Positions 40,938 through 49,729 of a stretch of 64,000 nucleotides of DNA are shown piece by piece. The notes beneath the pieces were generated by a model that searched no databases, was not told where the DNA came from, and saw nothing but the letters and a program-made list of their open reading frames with translations. The stretch is taken from positions 496,001-560,000 of the forward strand of contig JADKJM010000005.1 of assembly GCA_016721005.1 (NCBI GenBank), in the 5' to 3' direction. Position 1 is the first letter of the stretch; each line of letters opens with the position of its first letter. The translations under genes were made by a program, and so were the position numbers. This stretch comes from Flavobacteriales bacterium. GTDB lineage: Bacteria; Bacteroidota; Bacteroidia; Flavobacteriales_F; PHOS-HE28.

Positions 40938-41764
40938 CAGAGCCGGGGTTGCTGCAGCACCAGCAGGGGCAAATGGGTGTGCATGGCCATGTTGGCCGCC
41001 ACGCTGCGATGGAACAGTCCTTCGAACACCCCCCTGTCCCGGTGAAGTACGACCAGCAGGTCCGCATCGCTTTGATCGGCCAGGTCATTCAACGCAGCGC
41101 CCACGTCATGACCGCTAAGGAATTGCTGGGTATGCGGGATCGCGCCCAACAACACGTCGTACAGTTGGGCAACACCACCCGAGTTCTCCGTGTTCCCCGC
41201 TTCATCCATCACGCGCACCACCGTGATCTCACTTTGCGACCATCGTGCGATATCGATCAGGGGGCTAAGCGTTTGTTTGTCCGTTGGGCCGCCGTCATCG
41301 GCCAGAAGAACCCTGCGCGGGGTTTTGTATTCGGCTTGCGCGGGCACGGCCAGCACCGGCAAGTGGCCGTGTTTGATCACACTTGCCGTATTGCTTCCGA
41401 AGAGCACTTCATCCAGGCCGGACGCACCTTGCGTCCCCATCACCACCATCGCAGGAGGTTCATCCTCCCCGGCGTATCCGGCGATCACGGTGGACAGATC
41501 GCCGTACACGCAGACCGCTTCGAGGTCCAGGTCCATGCCCGGAAAGGCCGCTCGCAAGCGCTCAACGGATCGGTCCAGTCCTTCACGGAACCCGCGCACG
41601 ATCATATCACTGGCATCCCACATGTCGATGGTGGTGCCTTGCGAAACGACATAGGTATTAAGAACTGTGAAGCGGTTGCCTTCGCCACCGAACAAGCGCA
41701 CCGCGTACACTGCCGCGTTCAGCGCATTATCGCTGAGGTCGGTGGGAAGGAGGACATGCGCCAT
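40937..41764 (-). CDS. Universal stress protein, tandem UspA domains
   Basis: 275 residues, two UspA units. The first (residues 1-140) has MAHVLLPTDLSDNALNAAVYA and the ATP-binding MVVMGTQGASGLDEVLFGSNTASVI (GxxGx9GS pattern). The second is shorter and lacks an intact G-rich loop (LLADDGGPTDKQTL, then HRDRGVFEGLFHRSVAANMAMHTHLPLLVL; patterns only). The start ATG is at 41762-41764. The stop overlaps the S2P start (TGATG), so a USP-S2P operon is likely. Confidence 0.92.
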   Translation of the reverse strand: MAHVLLPTDLSDNALNAAVYAVRLFGGEGNRFTVLNTYVVSQGTTIDMWDASDMIVRGFREGLDRSVERLRAAFPGMDLDLEAVCVYGDLSTVIAGYAGEDEPPAMVVMGTQGASGLDEVLFGSNTASVIKHGHLPVLAVPAQAEYKTPRRVLLADDGGPTDKQTLSPLIDIARWSQSEITVVRVMDEAGNTENSGGVAQLYDVLLGAIPHTQQFLSGHDVGAALNDLADQSDADLLVVLHRDRGVFEGLFHRSVAANMAMHTHLPLLVLQQPRL

Positions 41765-41775
41765 GGCGCAACCGA

Positions 41776-41994
41776 TCAATGCCCGGGTTCCGCCGAAGGA
41801 GACTTTCCCTTGGAGGAATCCACGAGCGCGTAACCCACGAAGATGAGGACCATCATGAGCAGGAAGTTCAACAGACCCACGATGTTGTCCGCACGTCCAT
41901 CCGCCAGGACCACATCATCCGTATCCAGGATGGCGTAGCGGAATGGAACAATGAAAGCAAGCAACCAACAAACCAGACCGATGATCTTCTTCAT
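41776..41994 (-). CDS. Small two-helix membrane protein, unknown function
   Basis: 72 residues from MKKIIGLVCWLLAFIVPFRYA. Two predicted membrane helices (IGLVCWLLAFIVPFRYAIL and IVGLLNFLLMMVLIFVGYAL) enclose a short DTDDVVLADGRAD loop; the tail is hydrophilic. It lies 11 bases upstream of the universal stress protein gene and may begin the operon. No known family recognised. Confidence 0.75.
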   Translation of the reverse strand: MKKIIGLVCWLLAFIVPFRYAILDTDDVVLADGRADNIVGLLNFLLMMVLIFVGYALVDSSKGKSPSAEPGH

Positions 41995-42090
41995 GATACG
42001 TTTCGGATTGTGGGCGAAAATACCTCCCTGCACTGATCCCGTGGAATGATGAGCGCCATGTCTACGGGACGTTTATCGACAAATACCGGC

Positions 42091-42492
42091 TCACGGCCGC
42101 ATGCTGAGCCACTGCCGGAACTCCGCCTTCAGTTCCCGGTACAACTTCTCGAAGGTGAGTATACGATCATGCAACATGGTATGCTCGGTGATGTAGCCAT
42201 GTTCCATGACTAGGGCATCCTCCCCTCCCTGCTTTTCCAGCTGATTCTCGTGTTGCTTGATGTCGTGCCGCAATTCATCGATCACCTCCTTCTCCCGGAT
42301 GAACCGGTTCTGGAAGTGCTCCAATTCGGCCATCACCTCCTGTTTGCTGTTCCGTTGCACAATGGCTTCCAGCCGACGCTCCAGAATGGACACGTCCTCC
42401 TTGCGGAATCTCAATGTATTCAGCCACTCCTGGTGGTCCAATCGTAGGTCTCTGACGTACTTGCGCGGCTGTGCGGTGGTGGTATTGCTCAT
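42091..42492 (-). CDS. Soluble coiled-coil protein of unknown function
   Basis: 133 residues from MSNTTTAQPRKYVRDLRLDHQEW; the longer frame upstream is not needed. After about residue 25 it is essentially one long charged helical stretch with heptad-like spacing (KEDVSILERRLEAIVQRN, ELEHFQNRFIREKEVIDELRHDIKQHENQLEK, ILTFEKLYRELKAEFRQWL; patterns only). Proteins of this kind are frequent in Bacteroidota; the function is unknown. It lies 98 bases downstream of the citrate synthase stop. Confidence 0.78.
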   Translation of the reverse strand: MSNTTTAQPRKYVRDLRLDHQEWLNTLRFRKEDVSILERRLEAIVQRNSKQEVMAELEHFQNRFIREKEVIDELRHDIKQHENQLEKQGGEDALVMEHGYITEHTMLHDRILTFEKLYRELKAEFRQWLSMRP

Positions 42493-42590
42493 GACTTTTT
42501 GGTTTGATCGCCCGGAATGGTTCCTGGCCTGATGAACTCCGGTGAAAGGATCGGATCTGAAGGAATGGGATCGTTGATGCTCACGTCGTA

Positions 42591-43877
42591 TCAGCGCTTG
42601 TTCAATGGAACGTAATCCCTCTTTTGCGCCCCGGTGTAGATCTGGCGTGGACGACCGATGGGTTCCTTGTTCTCCACCATCTCCTTCCACTGGGAGATCC
42701 AACCCGGCAGGCGCCCCATGGCGAACATCACCGTGAACATCCGGGTCGGGATGCCGATGGCGCGGTAGATGATCCCGCTATAGAAATCCACATTCGGGTA
42801 CAGCTTGCGCTCGATGAAGTAATCGTCCTTGAGGGCGATCTCCTCCAATTGCTTCGCGATGCCGAGAACGGGATCGTTCACGCCCATCTTGCGCAACACC
42901 TCATCACAGCTCTGCTTGATGATCTTGGCCCGCGGGTCGAAGTTCTTGTACACCCGGTGCCCGAATCCGAAGAGCCGGAACGGATCATTCTTGTCCTTGG
43001 CCTTGTCCACCCACTTCTGGATGTCACCACCATCATTCCTGATGGTCTCGAGCATTTCGATCACCTCCTGGTTCGCGCCGCCGTGCAGCGGCCCCCACAA
43101 GGCCGCGATCCCCGCGCTCACCGCACTGTACAGATTGCTCTGGCTGCTACCCACGATGCGCACCGTGCTCGTGCTACAGTTCTGCTCATGATCCGCGTGA
43201 AGGATCAGCAGCGTGTTCAGCGCGTTGGCCACCACCGGATCCACTTCGTATTCCTCGGTCGGCAGGCCGAACATCATATGGAGGAAATTCTCCACGTAGC
43301 CCAACTTGTTATTGGGGTACATGTACGGATGGCCCAGATTGTTCTTGTAGCTGATCGCCGCCAATGTGGGCATCTTGGCGATCAAGCGGTAGATCGTCCG
43401 CAATACATCGTGCTGTGGGCGATGCGGGTCCTGACTCTTGGGATAGAAGGTGCTCAACGAGCTCACCATCGCCGAGAGGATGCCCATAGGATGCGCATTG
43501 CTCGGGAAGAACTCGAAGAAGTGCTTCATATCCTCGTGGACCAGCGAGTGGTAGCGGATGTTCCCTTCGAACTCCTCCAACTGCTTCTTGTTCGGCAGTT
43601 CCCCGAAGAGCAATAAGTAGGATACCTCGATGAAGGTGGCCTGTGAAGCCAATTGCTCGATGGGATAACCCCGGTAGCTCAGGATCCCTTCTTCGCCATC
43701 GAGGAAGGTGATCGCGCTTTTGGTGGCGCCGGTGTTCTTGTACCCGAAATCCAAGGTGATGTACCCGGTCTCGTCGCGCAGCTTGCCGATGTCGATGGCC
43801 TTTTCGCCCTCGCTTCCCACGATCACAGGGAACTCATAGGTTTTGCCGTTCAGGATGATCTGCGCCTTCTCACTCAT
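42591..43877 (-). CDS. gltA: Citrate synthase (type II, hexameric family)
   Basis: 428 residues, full length. It condenses acetyl-CoA with oxaloacetate in the TCA cycle. Motifs: ITFLDGEEGILSYRGYPIEQLA, GHPYMYPNNKLGYVENFLHMMFG, NTLLILHADHEQNCSTSTVR with the active-site His, LWGPLHGGANQEV with the second His, LFGFGHRVYKNFDPRA with catalytic His/Arg, and the Asp-containing YPNVDFYSGIIYRAIGIP. Start MSEKAQIILNGK is at 43877, with a CTACCTTAG box upstream. Upstream codons lack citrate synthase similarity. Confidence 0.98.
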   Translation of the reverse strand: MSEKAQIILNGKTYEFPVIVGSEGEKAIDIGKLRDETGYITLDFGYKNTGATKSAITFLDGEEGILSYRGYPIEQLASQATFIEVSYLLLFGELPNKKQLEEFEGNIRYHSLVHEDMKHFFEFFPSNAHPMGILSAMVSSLSTFYPKSQDPHRPQHDVLRTIYRLIAKMPTLAAISYKNNLGHPYMYPNNKLGYVENFLHMMFGLPTEEYEVDPVVANALNTLLILHADHEQNCSTSTVRIVGSSQSNLYSAVSAGIAALWGPLHGGANQEVIEMLETIRNDGGDIQKWVDKAKDKNDPFRLFGFGHRVYKNFDPRAKIIKQSCDEVLRKMGVNDPVLGIAKQLEEIALKDDYFIERKLYPNVDFYSGIIYRAIGIPTRMFTVMFAMGRLPGWISQWKEMVENKEPIGRPRQIYTGAQKRDYVPLNKR

Positions 43878-43917
43878 CGATTCACTTTGGGTTGGGAGGT
43901 GTTTTTCGGGATGGCCG

Positions 43918-43926
43918 CTAAGGTAG
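43918..43926 (-). promoter_or_regulatory. Putative -7 element for gltA
   Basis: Minus-strand CTACCTTAG, about 41 bases before the gltA ATG; TA(C/T)CTT pattern. Confidence 0.35.
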
Positions 43927-43959
43927 CACGCACACTCGCCCGCGCGTAGAGCGATCGTG

Positions 43960-43989
43960 GAAAATGGCAAAGCCCCGTGTGGACGGGGC
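43960..43989 (-). terminator. Terminator after the thioredoxin-fold gene
   Basis: On the minus strand GCCCCGT-CCAC-ACGGGGC (43972-43989) is followed by TTTGCCATTTTCC. It is placed 22 bases after the stop at 44011, separating that gene from gltA. Confidence 0.75.
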
Positions 43990-44010
43990 ATTGCACGGAT
44001 CAATACGTTC

Positions 44011-44598
44011 CTATGGCGTTGTCCAGCGGCTCTTGAAGGCCGCGAGGTAGGCTTGGTATTCCTGGGTCTTGTAAGCGTTCTCACCGAAGTAGGCCAGGAT
44101 GGGTTCCATCTGTTCGGGGCTCAACAAGCCTTGCACCGGAGCCAGCACGTTCAGGTCGCTGTCCAGGTAAACGACCGTTGGATACGCGATGCGGCCTTGC
44201 ACGTTGGCCAGCACGTACGTGAGTTGGTGGGTTCCATTCCGGCCGCCCACTTGGGCCGCATTGAACTCCGGATTCTCGTACTTCTGGCCCTTGAAAGTGA
44301 CGGGGTCGCCGCTCTCGGCGTTGAATTTCACCGCGTAGAAATGCTTGTTCACGTAGTCCGCCAACTTGGGGTCGGCGAAGGTGCGTGCGTCGAGCATCTT
44401 GCACGGTCCGCACCAGCTGGTGTGTACGTCGATGAAGAGCGGCTTGGGCGCTTTCTTGGCGAGCGCTTGTGCCTCTTCGATGCTGACCCACTTGATCAAT
44501 TTGCTACCGCCCTCGGGTGTTTGGGCGCGTGCTGCTGGTTGGAAGGATGCCGCGCATACGACCGCAAGGCCGAGGAGGAAAAGGGAGCGTTGTGCCAT
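44011..44598 (-). CDS. Secreted thioredoxin-fold protein (DUF255/thioredoxin_7-like)
   Basis: 195 residues. Signal peptide (FLLGLAVVCAASFQPAARAQ), then a thioredoxin domain with the active site PLFIDVHTSWCGPCKMLDARTF, a cis-Pro region AYPTVVYLDSDLNVL and a C-terminal helix. It probably works as a periplasmic disulfide reductase or isomerase. The CGPC motif favours a reductase. It stands alone between gltA and the POT transporter genes, with its own terminator. Confidence 0.93.
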   Translation of the reverse strand: MAQRSLFLLGLAVVCAASFQPAARAQTPEGGSKLIKWVSIEEAQALAKKAPKPLFIDVHTSWCGPCKMLDARTFADPKLADYVNKHFYAVKFNAESGDPVTFKGQKYENPEFNAAQVGGRNGTHQLTYVLANVQGRIAYPTVVYLDSDLNVLAPVQGLLSPEQMEPILAYFGENAYKTQEYQAYLAAFKSRWTTP

Positions 44599-44644
44599 GG
44601 TCTGTTGGAAAGTGGAGTCAAAGTATCAATGATCATGCCGTCGG

Positions 44645-46312
44645 TCAGTGGACCCCGCGCATGAGTTTCCGGACAAGGGGGGAGATGGCAATGAGGACGA
44701 GGCCCGCCACCAAGGCATACAGTCCGAGTTGGCCATACCCATCGGTGTAGAGCTTCAGTTTGTCCAGGTTCGTGGCTTGCAGATCATCCGAACTCATCCC
44801 GGCACCGAGAAGTCCCGCCACATATTGCCCGTATGCACTGGCCAGGAACCACATGCCCATCATCAAGCCCTGGATCTTCAGCGGTGAGAGCTTGGTCATC
44901 AATGAAAGTCCGATCGGTGACAAACACAACTCACCGAATGTGATCACCAAGTAGGCCAGCGTGAAGATCTCCAAGGAGGTCATCCCTTCCGCAGTAGCGA
45001 ACAGCATGGTGGATTTGAACACGTAGAACGCCGCGCCCAGTAGGAGGAAGCCCAATCCGAATTTCACCACGGAGTTGGGTTCCTGCTTGCGCTTGTTCAA
45101 CCACAACCAGAGCAAACCCAAGGGCGCACTGAAGATGATCACGAACAGTGAGTTCGAGGAATTGTTGATCATGTTCGGGTCGATCTTGAGTCCGAGGAAG
45201 TCCGCCGGAAGGTTGTTGAGCGCGAACAAGCTCAACGAGCCGCCGCTCTGTTCGAAGAAGGCCCAGAACAGGATCGAGAAGAGGATGAAGATGAGGGCCG
45301 CGTGCAATTTCCGTTGCGGGGCATTCCCCTGCACCATCGCCAGGATCAGGCACAAGAATGTGGCGGTGAGGACCACGTACCCGGCCGTATCGCCGAGGCC
45401 AAGACCAAGACTGCTCAATACGAGCAAGGCACCATCCAATAGGACCAGGCCAGCGGTGGCCAAGAGCGCGCCTCCTGCTCCCTTTTCGCCGTCAGGGCCA
45501 ACGAATCCGCGCATCTCGAAAAGCAGGTAGGCCAAGGCAACGGGTCCAACGATGTACATGAAGAGGTCCGTGTACTGGGTGTCGGTCACCATGATCAGGA
45601 TCAAGGGGATGCTGAGCAAGGAGCCCACATACGTGGCGATCTCCAAGAGCCTTTTCCGGCTCGGGGCCATATCCGCACGCAGGGGTGATCCCCCGATGGG
45701 TCCCAAGCTCTTGCGCGTGAACGCGAACCAGACCAAGCTGATCGACATCGCGATACCGACCAGGGCGAACGCAAGCGACCAGGAGTGGAACTTGCCCACC
45801 CAGACCATCAAGGCGCCTCCGAACAAGGCACCGAAGTTGATCCCGGCGTAGAACAACCCGAAGCCCGCATCCCGGCGGCTATCGTCCTCGTGATACAAGG
45901 TGCCCACCATGGTGCTGATGTTCGGCTTGAAGAAGCCCGTGCCGATGATGGAGAAACAGATCCCTGTGTAGAACATCTCCACCGGTGAGAACGCGATGAT
46001 GAAACCGCCGAGGATCATGAGCGAAGCACCCCAGAACAGCGACTTCTGGAAGCCGAGGATCTTGTCCGCGAACACACCGCCGATGAATGTGAAGGCGTAC
46101 ACGAAGGCTTGAATGGCACCGTACTGCAGGTTCGCCGCTTTTTCCGCGGAGCCCAGCTGCGTCACCATGAACACGGTGAGCATGCCGCGCATCCCGTAGA
46201 AGCAGAAGCGCTCCCACATCTCGGTGAAGAAGAGGTTCCAGAGCTGCTTCGGGTACTTGCCCTTGAAGTCGCGGATCTGGTCGAGGGTGAGGGTGGCGTT
46301 GTCGGATCTCAT
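44645..46312 (-). CDS. POT-family proton-coupled oligopeptide transporter 1
   Basis: 555 residues with 12-14 membrane helices. The proton-binding motif ExxERFxxYG appears as FFTEMWERFCFYGMRGML, the PTR2 signature as GTGFFKPNISTMVGTLY, and ITFGELCLSPIGLSLMTKLSP as helix 10 region with the conserved Glu. POT proteins import di- and tripeptides with protons. It is the last of three tandem POT genes on this strand. The insertion near residues 270-350 gives two additional helices, as usual in bacterial members. Confidence 0.95.
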   Translation of the reverse strand: MRSDNATLTLDQIRDFKGKYPKQLWNLFFTEMWERFCFYGMRGMLTVFMVTQLGSAEKAANLQYGAIQAFVYAFTFIGGVFADKILGFQKSLFWGASLMILGGFIIAFSPVEMFYTGICFSIIGTGFFKPNISTMVGTLYHEDDSRRDAGFGLFYAGINFGALFGGALMVWVGKFHSWSLAFALVGIAMSISLVWFAFTRKSLGPIGGSPLRADMAPSRKRLLEIATYVGSLLSIPLILIMVTDTQYTDLFMYIVGPVALAYLLFEMRGFVGPDGEKGAGGALLATAGLVLLDGALLVLSSLGLGLGDTAGYVVLTATFLCLILAMVQGNAPQRKLHAALIFILFSILFWAFFEQSGGSLSLFALNNLPADFLGLKIDPNMINNSSNSLFVIIFSAPLGLLWLWLNKRKQEPNSVVKFGLGFLLLGAAFYVFKSTMLFATAEGMTSLEIFTLAYLVITFGELCLSPIGLSLMTKLSPLKIQGLMMGMWFLASAYGQYVAGLLGAGMSSDDLQATNLDKLKLYTDGYGQLGLYALVAGLVLIAISPLVRKLMRGVH

Positions 46313-46511
46313 AGTATGGAACGCTGATGACGGATCTAACTGATCCACGCGGATCGAAGATGGTGAATAGGAGAGTGTTGTGATCGGTTGCGCGCTATGG
46401 GTCCCTACCCGGATCAAATGGCCAAGGTGGTCGGGCGGTGGGGGGAGATCTCCCACTACCTATTCCGGGATCAGTGAGGATGTGCTGGATCTGCGTCATC
46501 AGCGTTCCGGT

Positions 46512-48104
46512 TCAATGGATGTTCTTCTCACGCATCACCGCCTTCAACCAGCGCAACAGCAGGAAGAGCATGATCGCGGCGGCCATCGCCAATCCGAAGT
46601 TCATGTAGAAGAAGTGCGCCTTGTCCTCGAAGCCCTCCCACAGGCCACTGAGCATGCCACTGAGCTTGTTGCCGACGGAGGTGGAAAGGAAGAAGCCGCC
46701 CATCATCAATGCGGTGATCCGCGGCGGGCTCAACTTGCTTACCAACGAAAGCCCCATCGGGCTCAAGCACAATTCCCCGGCGGTGATCACTCCATACGAA
46801 GCGATCAGCCACATGCTGCTGGCCTTGCTCTCCAAGTTGTTGGTGGCCATCACCGCCCCCACCATCACCAGTGCGGACAGCGCCGTGATCACCAGACCGA
46901 TCGCGATCTTGGTGGGCGTGGTGGGTTCCTTTCCGCGGCCGCGCATAAAAGCCCAGAACGCCACGATGAGCGGCGTGAGCAGGATCACCCAACCCGGGTT
47001 GATGCTCTGGTACAACTGCGTGGAGTAGAGCTTCATACTCTCCCCCTCGGCCGGTACGTTCTCCGGCGCCATGCTGTGGAAGTAATTGGCACTATTGGCG
47101 GATGTGGCTGCGCCTTCGTTGGTCACGGTCTCCGCCATGTTCATCGGGTCGGCAATGCTGGCGATCCCGGCCGACATCTCCCTGTCCGTATGATCCTTTG
47201 CGAATACGGTGAGCGCATCGCCGTTCTGGTGGAACACCGCCCAGAAGATCACCAGGCAACCGAACACGGCGAGCAACGCACCGATGGGTCGCTTGTCCTC
47301 CGCATTGGCCTTCACGTAGAGGTAGATGAAGAAGCCGATCACCGGAATGCACCCGAAAATGAAGGCATCGTTGGTATCGCTTCCGAGCAGGTTGCCCGGG
47401 ATCAGGTAGCCCAGGATGCCGAACAGGAACATCGGTGCAATGGTGCTCAACAGGATCTTCCCGGTGCTCATGTCGCCCGGTTGCAAGGGCTTGATCACAT
47501 CGGCCTCCTTGACGTGCTTGTTGCCGCTGATGAAGACACCCACTCCGATCAACATGCCGATGCCCGCCGCTGCGAAGGCGTAGCCCCAGCCGTACTTGAT
47601 CTGCATGTAGGCCGCCACGAAATTGCAGACGAAGGCACCGATGTTGATGCCCATGTAGAAGATGTTGTAGCCCGCATCCTTGTTGGCGCGGTACCGCTCG
47701 TCGTTGTATAGGTTGCCGACCAAAGTGCTGATGTTCGGCTTGAACATACCGTTGCCCAGAATGATCAGAAGCAGACCGACGTAGAAGGCCGTTCCGTCGT
47801 GTACGGCCAAGGTGAGATAACCGGATGCCATCAACAGCCCTCCGATCATGATGCTCTTCCGGAAACCCAGGATCCGGTCCGCCAATAGGCCCCCGATGAA
47901 GGGTGTCAGATACACCAGGCCGAGGTAGGTGCCATAGATGTCGCTCTTCTTCAACGAACTGAAACCCATGCCACCGCTCTCCCAACCATCGAGCATATAG
48001 AGCGAGAAGATCCCGAGCATGAGGTAGTAGCCGAAGCGTTCCCACATCTCTGTGAAGAAGAGAACGTACAGTCCCTTCGGATGCTTGCCTGTGCTTGCCG
48101 CCAT
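46512..48104 (-). CDS. POT-family oligopeptide transporter 2
   Basis: 530 residues. Motif variations: FFTEMWERFGYYLMLGIFSLY (Leu replaces Gly in ExxERFxYYx), GNGMFKPNISTLVGNLY, and ITAGELCLSPMGLSLVSKLSP. It contains a large periplasmic or cytoplasmic insertion around residues 290-370 (FHQNGDALTVFAKDHTDREM ... SANYFHSMAPENVPAEGES) that the other two copies lack or have shorter, which may alter partner binding or specificity. It is separated from copy 3 by 31 bases and from copy 1 by 199 bases. Confidence 0.95.
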   Translation of the reverse strand: MAASTGKHPKGLYVLFFTEMWERFGYYLMLGIFSLYMLDGWESGGMGFSSLKKSDIYGTYLGLVYLTPFIGGLLADRILGFRKSIMIGGLLMASGYLTLAVHDGTAFYVGLLLIILGNGMFKPNISTLVGNLYNDERYRANKDAGYNIFYMGINIGAFVCNFVAAYMQIKYGWGYAFAAAGIGMLIGVGVFISGNKHVKEADVIKPLQPGDMSTGKILLSTIAPMFLFGILGYLIPGNLLGSDTNDAFIFGCIPVIGFFIYLYVKANAEDKRPIGALLAVFGCLVIFWAVFHQNGDALTVFAKDHTDREMSAGIASIADPMNMAETVTNEGAATSANSANYFHSMAPENVPAEGESMKLYSTQLYQSINPGWVILLTPLIVAFWAFMRGRGKEPTTPTKIAIGLVITALSALVMVGAVMATNNLESKASSMWLIASYGVITAGELCLSPMGLSLVSKLSPPRITALMMGGFFLSTSVGNKLSGMLSGLWEGFEDKAHFFYMNFGLAMAAAIMLFLLLRWLKAVMREKNIH

Positions 48105-48135
48105 GGATGGGATGGAATGAGCGGAGGCGATCCGG

Positions 48136-49620
48136 TCAGCGGATCCCGTGGAACAGCTTGTTCACCAGCGGGCTGATCACCATGAGGAACAACCCGACAC
48201 CCACGGTCACATAGCCGATGTTGCTATACACATCCACATACGTGGCCAGGCTGGCGGCCTTGTCCAGCACCTCGCCTGCAGCAGGTTCGTGCTCCGCACC
48301 CGTGAGCGTGGCCAGCAGGCCAGCGGCATAGTTCGCGCCAGCGATACTGAGGAACCACGCACCCATCGCCGTCGCCGTCATATCCTTCGGGACCAACTTG
48401 GTCACCATGCTCAATCCGATCGGGGAGAGGAACAACTCGCCGGTGGTGTGGAGCATGTACAGCAACGCCAGCGTCCACAAGGGCACCTGATATTCCACCG
48501 CGAGCGGCGCGGCCAACAGGATGACGAGGTAGCCGAGGCCCAACTGGAGGATGCCGAGTCCGAATTTCATCGGGATGCTGGGGTCCTTGCCGGAGAGCTT
48601 CAGCCTTACCCACATGATGGAGAAGAGCGATCCGAACAGGAGGATGTACGCCGGGTTGAAGAACTGCGTGGTGGCCGCACCCATCTCCCACCCGAACACA
48701 TGGCGATCCACGTTGCGCTCCGCGAACAGGGTCAGGCTGCTGCCTGCTTGCTCGAAGCACGCCCAGAACACCACGTTGAAGAGCATGAGGATGATGAAAC
48801 CGAACATCTTGTCCAACTGGACCTTGCCGTCCTTGACCCCCCGCACGATGAGGCTGCCGATGACGAAAACCGCCACGGCGAGCAGGACGTATCCGGCGAT
48901 GCCGGTATGGCGCAGAAGAAAATAGAGGACCGGGATCAAGGCCAAGCAGCCGACCACAACGGCCACAAAAGGACTCAACGGCCCGAACCTGGGTTTGTGC
49001 AATGTTTCAGGGGAAGGTGGTGCGCTGACGTGTGCATAGTGCTTGCTGCCCAATTGGAAGACGATGATCCCGAGCAACATACCGATACCGGCCAAGGCGA
49101 ATCCGTAGCGAGCGCCGTAGATATGGCCCACCTCGGCGCACACCGTGGTGGCCAACAGCGCGCCCAGGTTGATGCCGATGTAGAAGATCGTGAATCCGGA
49201 ATCCTTCCTGGGGTCACCATCGGGATACAGTTTGCCGACCATCGTGCTGATGTTCGGTTTGAAGAGCCCATTGCCCACGATGATGATGGCCATACCCCAG
49301 AAGAGCAAGAGCTCCGAACCGCCCACGATCACGAACTCCCCGATCGCCATGAGCAGCCCACCGAACAACACGGCCAATCGCGACCCCAGGATACTGTCCG
49401 CGATGCGCCCACCGATCACCGGCATCACATACACCAGCGCGGTATAGGCCCCGTAAACCGCAAAGCCGAGGTTGTCCCCCATGGCCAAGGACTTCACCAG
49501 GTACAGCAGCAGCAGGGCCCGCATACCGTAGTAGCAGAAGCGTTCCCACATCTCGGCCGCGAACAGCCAGTAAAGCCCGACAGGGTGCTTGGTGGAAGTG
49601 GCCGTGGCGGTGCTGCTCAT
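48136..49620 (-). CDS. POT-family oligopeptide transporter 3
   Basis: 494 residues, the shortest of the three and first in the order of transcription. Proton-site motif FAAEMWERFCYYGMRALLLLYL, signature GNGLFKPNISTMVGKLYP and helix 10 HTTGELFLSPIGLSMVTKLVP. Full set of 14 helices expected. Immediately upstream lies the dipeptidyl peptidase gene on the same strand, which would produce dipeptides for import. Confidence 0.95.
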   Translation of the reverse strand: MSSTATATSTKHPVGLYWLFAAEMWERFCYYGMRALLLLYLVKSLAMGDNLGFAVYGAYTALVYVMPVIGGRIADSILGSRLAVLFGGLLMAIGEFVIVGGSELLLFWGMAIIIVGNGLFKPNISTMVGKLYPDGDPRKDSGFTIFYIGINLGALLATTVCAEVGHIYGARYGFALAGIGMLLGIIVFQLGSKHYAHVSAPPSPETLHKPRFGPLSPFVAVVVGCLALIPVLYFLLRHTGIAGYVLLAVAVFVIGSLIVRGVKDGKVQLDKMFGFIILMLFNVVFWACFEQAGSSLTLFAERNVDRHVFGWEMGAATTQFFNPAYILLFGSLFSIMWVRLKLSGKDPSIPMKFGLGILQLGLGYLVILLAAPLAVEYQVPLWTLALLYMLHTTGELFLSPIGLSMVTKLVPKDMTATAMGAWFLSIAGANYAAGLLATLTGAEHEPAAGEVLDKAASLATYVDVYSNIGYVTVGVGLFLMVISPLVNKLFHGIR

Positions 49621-49656
49621 GGGTGGTTGTTCCGGTAATGGGTTGGAAGAAAGCCC

Positions 49657-49666
49657 GCCAATATAG
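49657..49666 (-). promoter_or_regulatory. Putative -7 element for the POT genes
   Basis: Minus-strand CTATATTGGC, 37 bases before the ATG at 49620, so the transporters may be transcribed separately from the peptidase gene. Confidence 0.3.
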
Positions 49667-49729
49667 GCGTCTTCCGGATGCGGGCACCATCGTTCATTGT
49701 GGTCACCGATCGCAGCGGAAGGACGGGCC

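Noticed and set aside
48148..49638. Plus-strand 496-codon frame opposite POT transporter 3
   Set aside because: Gln/His/Glu-rich mirror of membrane helices; no plausible protein.
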